Source: an uncultured Eubacteriales bacterium (lineage in GTDB: Bacteria > Bacillota > Clostridia > Oscillospirales > CAG-272). Taken from it: DNA of 6,191 nt. This document shows positions 1 to 5,212 of this stretch, piece after piece (position 1 is the stretch's first letter; every line of letters starts with the position of its first letter). Below the pieces are notes generated by a model that was not told the origin of the DNA, did no database searches, and saw only the letters and a program-made list of their open reading frames with translations. The DNA is taken from the NCBI GenBank assembly GCA_949286815.1, contig CASEEB010000161.1:1-6191 (forward strand). The letters are read 5' to 3'. The translations under genes and the position numbers were made by a program.

Positions 1-402
1 TATGCCGCCAATGTCAACGGGTATAATGGCTTTTGTCCTTTCATTTATTGCAGCCTCCACAGCGTCATAATCCATCTCAAAACTGTCTTTCTGAGTGTCG
101 ACCAATACGATTTTTGCACCCAGATGAGCTATAACCGAAGCTGACGCGGTATAGGTATACGCCGATGTAATCACTTCGTCACCCGGTTTCACACCAAGAA
201 TGCGTAAGGCTATTTCCGCACAGGCCGTCTGAGAATTCAGACAGACACACTTTTCGGTTCCCACATATTCAGCTATTTGTTTTTCAAGTTCTTTGGTTCG
301 CGGACCGGTTGTTATCCATCCCGAACGCAAAGCCCGCGCCACTTCCTCTATTTCTTCTTCCCCTATATCCGGCGGCGAAAAAGGAACACTGAGTTGTTTC
401 AT
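1..402 (-). CDS. DegT/DnrJ/EryC1/StrS family sugar aminotransferase, N-terminal part
   Basis: This is the first 134 residues of a gene running off the left edge; family members are usually 360-400 residues. They are PLP-dependent enzymes that transaminate a keto group on a nucleotide-activated sugar in the cytoplasm, giving amino sugars for surface glycans, nonulosonic acids or natural products. Visible family signatures are the N-terminal VPFSPPDIGEEEIEEV segment, the GWITTGPRTKELE stretch (about residues 28-40), the cofactor-phosphate region CLNSQTAC (54-61), PGDEVITSAYTYTASA (73-88) and TKAIIPVDIGG (123-133). The catalytic Lys lies beyond the window. The ATG at 402-400 is chosen because GGAG at 414-411 precedes it by 8 nt and the family N-terminus begins there. 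It is transcribed divergently from spoVT. The family call is firm. The sugar substrate cannot be read from this part; pseudaminic/legionaminic-type aminotransferases (PseC, LegC) are relatives but not specifically supported. Confidence 0.93.
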   Translation of the reverse strand, partial: MKQLSVPFSPPDIGEEEIEEVARALRSGWITTGPRTKELEKQIAEYVGTEKCVCLNSQTACAEIALRILGVKPGDEVITSAYTYTASASVIAHLGAKIVLVDTQKDSFEMDYDAVEAAINERTKAIIPVDIGGI

Positions 403-596
403 TTTCAAATCTCCATATATCAAAACAAACTTTTACAGCCAATTCTTATTTATACATCGGCATAAACACACAGTCATATTAATAAAATCAATTCATGATA
501 ATTTATATTCCGAAGCAAGCGTTACTTTTATATTCTCCAATAATTAATATGTACATGTATGTAAATATCCGTAAAATGCGGCAATTAAATTTTTCT

Positions 597-685
597 AAAA
601 TACCACGTCTTATACATTATATCACTAACAGTTTAATAAGTCAATATTTTTTATTTATTTAATGCTTAAAGTTAAGACGTATTTT
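597..685. repeat. Interrupted inverted repeat flanking the minus-strand promoter
   Basis: The left arm AAAATACCACGTCTTA (597-612) and right arm TAAGACGTATTTT (673-685) are reverse complements except for a 2-nt insertion in the left arm. The uninterrupted core is ACGTCTTA/TAAGACGT, 8 bp, about 60 bp apart. The arms bracket the predicted -35/-10, with the left arm covering the predicted start of transcription. This could be a pair of operator half-sites or chance in AT-rich DNA. Confidence 0.4.
616..644 (-). promoter_or_regulatory. Sigma-A-type promoter of the aminotransferase gene
   Basis: Read on the minus strand, TTGACT (644-639) and TATAAT (621-616) are separated by exactly 17 bp, and a TGA directly before the -10 makes it extended. 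This is near-consensus for the vegetative sigma factor. Initiation would fall near 609, giving a 5' leader of about 205 nt before the ATG at 402. No other gene lies between, so the target assignment is straightforward. Confidence 0.8.
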
Positions 686-911
686 CCGGAGAAGCTTGGT
701 ATAATATCAAGATTTTTAAAAATATTTAAATTCTGTAAAAATATAGGAAATTTCCGAGAAAAATAAACATTCAAAACAGCTCAGGTATAAAATCGTCACA
801 TATAACAAATAATAACAGTGGAAATATCCAACAAACCGTAAATTCCGCAAATAAAAATAATTTTTCAGATTACGGCTTAATTATTAAATTATATATTTGT
901 AATATTATATT

Positions 912-940
912 AACCGCTAAACGGTGCGGTTTGATTTTTC
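912..940 (+). other. Terminator-like hairpin upstream of spoVT
   Basis: AACCGC (912-917) and GCGGTT (926-931) form a 6-bp stem with an 8-nt loop, followed by TGATTTTTC. A competing smaller stem, ACCG/CGGT (913-916 with 922-925), uses the same left arm. The hairpin ends about 35 nt before the spoVT ATG. It could be a weak intrinsic terminator or attenuator for transcripts entering from upstream, or a protein-binding palindrome. The stem is short and the T-run imperfect. Confidence 0.35.
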
Positions 941-965
941 AGAGAAAAGGAATGGGCATATATTT

Positions 966-1511
966 ATGAAAGCAACAGGAATTGTTAGAAGAATAGATGA
1001 CCTCGGACGAGTTGTCATCCCCAAAGAAATAAGAAGGACCATGCGTATCAGAGAGGGTGACCCGCTTGAAATATTCACTGACCGTGACGGCGAGGTGATT
1101 TTCAAAAAATACTCACCCATAGGAGAGCTTGCGGCGTTTGCGTCACAGTATGCCGAAACATTGCATAAAACCTGCGATCTGGCGGTAATCATCTGCGACC
1201 GCGACTCGATAATCGCCTGCTCGGGCGTATCCAAAAAGGAATATTCCGACAAGTCTTTATCAGAAGAATTTGAAGCAATTATAGAAGCAAGAAGCATGTA
1301 CGTAAGACATGAAGGCGACAATAAGATTTCGGTAATACGCGACGGCGGCAGCCATTTTGTCAGCTGCGCCATGCCTATTATCAGCGAAGGCGATATTGTC
1401 GGTTGCGTTGCTTCTCTTTACGAAATGAATCGAGAAAACGCGGCAGACAATGTGGAAAGCAAGCTTATACAGACCGCCGCGGGATTTTTGGGACGTCAGC
1501 TTGAGGGCTGA
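966..1511 (+). CDS. spoVT: Stage V sporulation protein T, AbrB-family transcriptional regulator
   Basis: This 181-residue protein matches the usual SpoVT length of about 178. SpoVT is a DNA-binding regulator that, in Bacillus subtilis, tunes forespore (sigma-G) gene expression late in sporulation. Residues 1-50 are an AbrB/SpoVT swapped-hairpin DNA-binding domain and are almost identical to B. subtilis SpoVT as I recall it: MKATGIVRRIDDLGRVVIPK, then EIRRT-RIREGDPLEIF and GEVI-KKYSPI. Residues about 55-178 form the GAF-like C-terminal domain, less conserved but with VIICDRD (75-81), GVSKKEYSDKS (87-97) and the ending TAAGFLGRQLE (170-180). The ATG at 966 is chosen over the in-frame ATG at 924 because it matches the invariant MKATG start; AAAGGA at 946-951 (long spacing) or GGG at 954-956 may serve as ribosome binding site. 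It is followed by a terminator, so it is probably monocistronic. It implies an endospore-forming lineage. Confidence 0.97.
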   Translation: MKATGIVRRIDDLGRVVIPKEIRRTMRIREGDPLEIFTDRDGEVIFKKYSPIGELAAFASQYAETLHKTCDLAVIICDRDSIIACSGVSKKEYSDKSLSEEFEAIIEARSMYVRHEGDNKISVIRDGGSHFVSCAMPIISEGDIVGCVASLYEMNRENAADNVESKLIQTAAGFLGRQLEG

Positions 1512-1541
1512 GTCAAAGGGGTTAAGCCTCGTCATTCAACG

Positions 1542-1575
1542 TTTTCAGTGGGAGATTGTATCTCCCCACTGAAAA
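1542..1575 (+). other. Strong RNA hairpin downstream of spoVT (not an intrinsic terminator)
   Basis: TTTTCAGTGGGAGAT (1542-1556) pairs with ATCTCCCCACTGAAAA (1560-1575), with one bulged C and a 3-nt loop (TGT). The Us are on the 5' arm and the As on the 3' arm, and no U-tract follows on either strand, so this is the wrong polarity for an intrinsic terminator. It lies 30 nt after the spoVT stop and about 50 nt before the real terminator. Possible roles are 3'-end mRNA stabilisation or the terminal stem of a small RNA; neither is shown. Confidence 0.6.
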
Positions 1576-1624
1576 AATCAAGTGGCACCCGCCTAAGAGA
1601 AGGGAAGCATCTTAATTTAGTCAT

Positions 1625-1667
1625 AACGGCTGTCGCCCGGATTTTGTTTGGCGGCAACCGTTTTTTA
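1625..1667 (+). terminator. Rho-independent terminator of spoVT
   Basis: AACGGCTGTCGCC (1625-1637) pairs with GGCGGCAACCGTT (1650-1662), with one mismatch and one G-T wobble and a 12-nt loop. The run TTTTTT ATT starts within the 3' arm and continues past it. This is a conventional intrinsic terminator for transcripts coming through spoVT, and it separates that unit from the next gene. Confidence 0.85.
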
Positions 1668-1691
1668 TTAAAATTTCAAAAGCAGTATAAT
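1663..1691 (+). promoter_or_regulatory. Possible promoter for the GT80-like lipoprotein gene
   Basis: A perfect -10 hexamer, TATAAT (1686-1691), lies 107 bp before the lipoprotein ATG. The matching -35 at 17-bp spacing is only TTTTAT (1663-1668), inside the terminator T-run. An alternative pair closer to the gene, TTGAAT (1739-1744) and TATAAA (1760-1765), has a 15-bp spacer. Because a terminator precedes the gene it should have its own promoter, but the choice is uncertain. Confidence 0.3.
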
Positions 1692-1797
1692 AGCAATGGA
1701 ATACATTATTTACATCTCCTTAAATAAAATAAAATTATTTGAATATACACATAATAGTTTATAAACCGACACATTCATGTAACCGGGAGATTTTTAT

Positions 1798-3279
1798 ATG
1801 AAAACTAAAAGTAATATTCAAAATAATAATTATAATTATATAAAAAGGTTTTTTTCACTGTTAATGCTGTCCGCCATGCTTATTTCAATGGCGTCATGCG
1901 GCAACGAAGAATCAAAAATCTCTGAGATGGAAGAGCAGATAGAAGAGCTTGAAAGCAAGCTTGAGGACGCTTACCGGGAGAATGAATCTCTTAAAGACAG
2001 GTCTCATCAATATGATTTTTACATCACTCTGGGGACCATGCCGACACTCTATGCCACACTGAACGCGTATGCCGAAAAAAATCCCAATACCTTTATGTGG
2101 TTTTTCAGAGGCAATACAATAAGCTATGACTATACCGCGCCTCATATAAATTATTTCAAAACCCAAAGCACTACAAATAAGGACAGCACTATAGATTACT
2201 CGGTAATAAGGCGCAAGGTGGAAGACATTACAGAACTTGACCCGTCCGCAAAGTTTCATCTGTACTGCGATGATCTGCGCGTATTGTTTATCCCGCACAT
2301 ATTTGTATACGCGGGTGTGGATTTTGAAGACCTTGAGGTGACTTTCCTGTCCGACGGCACCGGAACATACAGTTTTTTCAACGATCAAACCGACGCATCT
2401 TACAAAAACTATAAATCGGAATGGGAAAGCATTTTAAAGGTCTATACCGAAGGACGTGATGACCCGGACTTTATCCCGCCTTACAGTGACAACGGTCAGG
2501 CAATGCAACTGGCTCACCTGGCATATTACCTGTCTACTTTGCCGAATGTAGAGCTTTGGGTACAGAATCCGGATTATCTGGTATCTTCATCGAAAACAGT
2601 AATGGACGCGAAAAAAGAAATGTCGATTATAAAAAAGGACCCTGCCAAAATGTATGCCGAGCTTGACGCAAACACCCGTATAGCGTATCAAAAGGCAGTG
2701 CTCGCCAACGCCCTGGTGGACAACGATTCCCTTACAACTCTGCAGGATGCCGTAGATTATTTTGACTGTCGGCTTAAAAGTACGGAAAAAGAAGCCGTCA
2801 TTATCCTGGGTACCAATAAGCCTACCCTGGAGGAAAATAAATATTATATCGACGAAACAATAAAATTCTATACCCCTACCCTGTCCGACAAAGACAGAAA
2901 CAAAGTGATATACAAAAATAAAATTTACGACATTTCAGAGGGCGACACAACGGTAACGATAGAGGGCAAAACGCTTAAAATAGGAGAACTTGGAGTTTAT
3001 CTGTATTTCAAAGGACATCCCGCTCACCCGCCCAAGGAAGACCTCAGGGAATACTTTAACGAAAACGGAATAGAAATTCTACCGCACAGAACTCCCGTGG
3101 AGACCTTGTTCTGGATGTATGACGTAAAAGCGGGAGGATTTCAATCCACAAGCTTTTTGTCATGTTATGAAGGTCAGACCGAATTTTTTTATGAAAAACC
3201 CACTACCGACGCGTTGGTTCTGATGATGGACGCGGGATATTTTGACAGCGCCGTTATTTTTGAAAAATCCATTGACTGA
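1798..3279 (+). CDS. Lipoprotein with GT80-like (PM0188-type) sialyltransferase domain
   Basis: This 493-residue protein starts with a basic segment (KR at 16-17), a hydrophobic stretch of about residues 18-31 and the lipobox-like MASC (Cys34), indicating a lipid-anchored protein on the outer face of the membrane. Residues 38-68 are a charged heptad coiled coil (ISEMEEQIEELESKLEDAYR), a likely stalk. From residue 72 the order of motifs follows GT80 sialyltransferases, which transfer sialic acid from CMP-sialic acid to glycans. FYITLGTMPTLYATL (74-88) resembles their VYID-ASLPSL strand. SDGTGTY (185-191) sits at YDDGS-EY, the catalytic Asp being Asp186 here. YFKGHP (403-408) contains the CMP-binding His (His407). 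TPVETL (432-437) provides the Glu (Glu435). GGFQSTSF (446-453) sits at GG-ASSLYF. Against recalled PmST1 the Trp of GTTTW is absent (GTNKPT, 338-343) and an acceptor-site His appears replaced near residue 161, so donor or acceptor may differ. GGGAG ribosome site lies 8 nt before the ATG. Activity is inferred. Confidence 0.72.
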   Translation: MKTKSNIQNNNYNYIKRFFSLLMLSAMLISMASCGNEESKISEMEEQIEELESKLEDAYRENESLKDRSHQYDFYITLGTMPTLYATLNAYAEKNPNTFMWFFRGNTISYDYTAPHINYFKTQSTTNKDSTIDYSVIRRKVEDITELDPSAKFHLYCDDLRVLFIPHIFVYAGVDFEDLEVTFLSDGTGTYSFFNDQTDASYKNYKSEWESILKVYTEGRDDPDFIPPYSDNGQAMQLAHLAYYLSTLPNVELWVQNPDYLVSSSKTVMDAKKEMSIIKKDPAKMYAELDANTRIAYQKAVLANALVDNDSLTTLQDAVDYFDCRLKSTEKEAVIILGTNKPTLEENKYYIDETIKFYTPTLSDKDRNKVIYKNKIYDISEGDTTVTIEGKTLKIGELGVYLYFKGHPAHPPKEDLREYFNENGIEILPHRTPVETLFWMYDVKAGGFQSTSFLSCYEGQTEFFYEKPTTDALVLMMDAGYFDSAVIFEKSID

Positions 3280-3306
3280 AAACTCAATACAAAGCAGTTT
3301 TAAACA

Positions 3307-3344
3307 AGTCCGTTTTACAAAAATTTGTAATTCGGACTGTTTTT
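3307..3344 (+). terminator. Rho-independent terminator of the GT80-like gene
   Basis: AGTCCG (3307-3312) pairs with CGGACT (3333-3338), and inside it TTACAAA (3315-3321) pairs with TTTGTAA (3324-3330). A 2x2 T-T internal loop separates the two helices and the tip is only AA. The stem is followed by G and TTTTT. It lies 28 nt after the stop at 3279, so the lipoprotein gene is probably monocistronic. Confidence 0.85.
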
Positions 3345-3363
3345 ATAATTAAATAAATTTGTA

Positions 3364-3392
3364 TTGACATTTTTCAGATTATATGTTATACT
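3364..3392 (+). promoter_or_regulatory. Consensus sigma-A promoter, extended -10, of the Cys-cluster gene
   Basis: TTGACA (3364-3369) is a perfect -35, and TATACT (3387-3392) follows after exactly 17 bp with a TGT extension at 3384-3386. It lies directly after the previous gene's terminator, and the next gene starts at 3586. Initiation near 3399 gives a leader of about 185 nt. This is the strongest promoter in the window and suggests substantial vegetative expression. Confidence 0.88.
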
Positions 3393-3399
3393 TATCTAA

Positions 3400-3585
3400 A
3401 TTTAAAACACAATGTAAAAATCCCCCCGAAAGCTTAACCCCAAATAAAGCAAAAGCAAAAAACAGCATAACCGGAATATCGTCAGTAAGCCGACAATAGT
3501 TAAAATACGGTAACGCCAATAACCATGCTTAAAAAAGTTTACTCGACTCACAAGAGTAAAAATATATAAAAAAGGGGCAATCAAA
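3400..3585 (+). promoter_or_regulatory. Long 5' leader with hairpins and a tiny upstream ORF
   Basis: The predicted leader is long for a bacterial mRNA. TTTACTC (3538-3544) and GAGTAAA (3554-3560) form a perfect 7-bp stem with a 9-nt loop, ending 12 nt before the AGGGG ribosome binding site (3573-3577). A weaker imperfect stem, TATCGTC/GACAATA, lies at 3477-3498. A 14-codon ORF (3525-3569, MLKKVYSTHKSKNI) overlaps the first hairpin and stops just before the ribosome binding site, but it has no clear ribosome site of its own. I recognise no known riboswitch. Confidence 0.4.
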
Positions 3586-4686
3586 ATGAAACAACTGAAT
3601 TTCAACATCCCGTTTTCCGGATTTGAGTCAACAAACTTCATCAACTGTTTTACCTCGGTCTATATGTACCTTGAAGGCATGAAAGACAATAATTTCACAA
3701 TTAAAACTACCTTTTGCAACGAGTGGGAAAACGGTCAATGCGACAGCTGCGGCAACTGCAAAACAAAACCACATGCGGTTCAGGAGAGATTTTTCTTTCT
3801 GTTTGACACAATGTGCGGCAGAAGCGCGCTAAGAAACCACTTTGACGGAACTCATTCCCGGGCGGGAAGAATGATACACAATAGTGAAACCTCCGACGGA
3901 GTCACCGATAACAACGTGGAGTTTTTGTTCGGATTTGCAGGATATGATTACCGCACTGTCCTTGACAAGGCCTCTTACAATGAAGAGATAACAACATCCA
4001 TCGCCGAAAAAAAGCCTGTAATAGCAAAATTAAAAAGCAACAGCAATGTTTCATGCGCCGTAATCTCCGGTATTGACGGCGACAGATTGATTTTCCCTGA
4101 TTTCAGAGCCGCGCAAAAAGCGCCGGATCCCAATACAACATATAATGATATTGACGCGCTTTTTATTATCGTAAACAAATGCGAACCGAAATATAAGCTT
4201 ATAGACGGACTTAAACGGATTGAACACGTCATGAGTTTAAACCTGAATGAAAACATATGGGACGAGTATTGCAAAAAAATCGGCACATACGGTCCTGACA
4301 GTCTGGGAGAGGACAATCCCGAAGGACGGGAAAGGCGCATGAACCGTCTTGCGGGAGAAATGTGGCACACTTTCAACTGTCATAACTTTGCGGAGGTTTT
4401 CCGCCAATATCTTCCCGGCTCTGCAAACAAAGACGTATACGACAGCGTAAATGACGTCAACAGGCTTGCCTCTCCGGAAATAAGCGAAGAAATAAACACG
4501 ATAAGCTGGCGATACGGTTACACCCATGATCTGGCCTGGTCTGTTATAGGGCTTGATGAATGTATAAATTGGGAGGACTGGAAGTCACACTATTACGGAG
4601 ACATGCTTGAAGTAATTATTCTCAAGTTCAAAGAAAACGATGAAGCCGTCTTGGAATGTATTAAAAATATTATAAGAAAATTGTAA
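3586..4686 (+). CDS. Uncharacterised Cys-rich protein, possible C39/BtrH-like papain fold
   Basis: I do not recognise this 366-residue protein with certainty. It has no signal peptide or membrane segment, so it is probably cytoplasmic. Early FINCFTSVYMYLEG (18-31) looks like a papain-type nucleophile helix with Cys21. GYDYRTV (119-125) and KPVIAKL (143-149), then SCAVISGIDGDRLIFPDF (156-173), resemble the second half of C39/BtrH-like folds, where a His usually stands before the VI-GYDGD strand; here that position is Cys157, so a classical Cys-His pair may be missing. A compact cluster Cys44-x7-Cys52-x2-Cys55-x2-Cys58 suggests a metal or Fe-S site. The segment QERFFFLFDTMCGRSALRNHFDG (from residue 66) is distinctive. 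Residues 205-366 look like a mostly helical domain with WHTFNCHNFAEVF (260-272). AGGGG lies 8 nt before the ATG. It has its own promoter and no partner gene. Function is unknown; a sensor or modifying enzyme is possible but unproven. Confidence 0.85.
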   Translation: MKQLNFNIPFSGFESTNFINCFTSVYMYLEGMKDNNFTIKTTFCNEWENGQCDSCGNCKTKPHAVQERFFFLFDTMCGRSALRNHFDGTHSRAGRMIHNSETSDGVTDNNVEFLFGFAGYDYRTVLDKASYNEEITTSIAEKKPVIAKLKSNSNVSCAVISGIDGDRLIFPDFRAAQKAPDPNTTYNDIDALFIIVNKCEPKYKLIDGLKRIEHVMSLNLNENIWDEYCKKIGTYGPDSLGEDNPEGRERRMNRLAGEMWHTFNCHNFAEVFRQYLPGSANKDVYDSVNDVNRLASPEISEEINTISWRYGYTHDLAWSVIGLDECINWEDWKSHYYGDMLEVIILKFKENDEAVLECIKNIIRKL

Positions 4687-4959
4687 ATAAAATCCGAGAA
4701 AAGACGTTTAAAAATTTAAATCGTTCAAGCCATCCGCATTGAAGCCCAACTGAAATAAGAATAATACTTAATCAGGCAACAGAACAGACCGCACATATAC
4801 TTTTCTGCCTTTGGAACTTTTTATTCTGTCCGTGCAATTCGGGACAATACATTGGGCACACTATGGAAGGTTATTTACATAATTTTTTCACAAATTTGAA
4901 TCAGTTAAATTTTATGCCGAAAAACTTTGCGAAAAATAAGAACTTTTTTTGGCAATAAA
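4687..4959. other. Convergent intergenic region without a supported gene
   Basis: This 273-bp spacer lies between the convergent Cys-cluster and copper ATPase genes. The only structure seen is an imperfect hairpin (AGGCA at 4774-4778 with TGCCT at 4806-4810, plus GAA/TTC inside with a bulge), followed nine bases later by TTTTT; it could be a weak terminator for the upstream gene. A 31-codon ORF at 4863-4958 has no convincing promoter or ribosome site. No repeat or RNA gene was recognised. Confidence 0.5.
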
Positions 4960-5003
4960 ACGGATACCGTAAGAATATTCCCTCTTACAGTATCCGTTTT
5001 TTA
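4960..5003. terminator. Bidirectional intrinsic terminator between convergent genes
   Basis: ACGGATACCGTAAGA (4960-4974) pairs with TCTTACAGTATCCGT (4983-4997), 15 positions with a single C-A mismatch and an 8-nt loop. On the plus strand it is followed by TTTTTTATTT; on the minus strand the bases after the stem read TTTATTGCC. It lies 15 nt beyond the stop codon of the copper ATPase gene and should end transcription from both sides, mainly from the ATPase. Confidence 0.88.
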
Positions 5004-5011
5004 TTTATATT

Positions 5012-5212
5012 TTAAATGACTTTGTATCCTTGGTCTTCAACTGCCTTTTTCAATATATCGTCCGATACATCCTTTGAAAGCTTGATTTCGGCAGTTCCCT
5101 TTTCATGGCTTACATCAGCCGACTTGACGCCGTCTATTGCCTCAAGCGATTTTTTTACTCTTGCCTCACAGTGAGCGCACATCATTCCCTCAATTTTAAG
5201 TGTTTTTTCCAT
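5012..5212 (-). CDS. Possible nested, independently translated CopZ-like copper chaperone
   Basis: This is an in-frame internal start inside copA. ATG at 5212-5210 is preceded by a full GGAGG at 5228-5224, 11 nt upstream, and would give exactly the 66-residue HMA domain MEKTLKIEGMMCAHCEARVK onward, the length and form of free CopZ chaperones. A separate product would shuttle Cu(I) to the pump. The Shine-Dalgarno spacing is longer than ideal, and GGAGG may simply encode the linker residues Glu-Asp, so independent translation is only a possibility. Confidence 0.3.
   Translation of the reverse strand: MEKTLKIEGMMCAHCEARVKKSLEAIDGVKSADVSHEKGTAEIKLSKDVSDDILKKAVEDQGYKVI

Larger units (their letters stand above)
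403..965. other. AT-rich divergent intergenic region
   Basis: This 563-bp spacer separates the divergent aminotransferase and spoVT genes. I find no convincing coding sequence; short reading frames running into it from the left have no family resemblance and no good ribosome binding site. It holds the minus-strand promoter, the inverted repeat and the pre-spoVT hairpin listed separately. It also contains overlapping palindromes ATGTACAT/TACATGTA at 549-559, in the predicted leader of the aminotransferase transcript. I could not identify a spoVT promoter with confidence. A TATAAT with a TGG extension at 700-705 is possible but lacks a -35, and no clear sigma-G-type pair was found near 870-910. 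Confidence 0.6.

Noticed and set aside
277..547. Plus-strand reading frames opposite the aminotransferase start
   Set aside because: They overlap a clearly conserved gene on the other strand, have no ribosome site, and run into noncoding spacer.
700..705. TATAAT with TGG extension on the plus strand as the spoVT promoter
   Set aside because: No -35 element lies at 16-18 bp, and it would give a leader of about 250 nt; not enough to call.
924..965. Longer spoVT start at ATG 924
   Set aside because: The extra 14 residues are not part of SpoVT, and the hairpin with GCGGTT lies across this start; MKATG at 966 is the conserved N-terminus.
1581..1593. AGTGGCACCCGCC resembles the T-box core (UGGNACC)
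   Set aside because: The bases after ACC do not match the T-box GCG, the terminator does not overlap it, no stem I/specifier loop is evident, and the downstream gene is not an amino-acid gene.
3402..3644. 80-residue hydrophobic minus-strand reading frame resembling a membrane peptide
   Set aside because: It overlaps the leader and start of the Cys-cluster gene on the opposite strand, its hydrophobicity comes from reading A-rich DNA in reverse, and no homology is recognised.
4863..4958. 31-codon ORF ending just before the bidirectional terminator
   Set aside because: Only a weak GGG precedes it, no promoter is seen, the peptide is Asn/Phe/Lys-rich as expected from AT-rich noncoding DNA, and no family is recognised.
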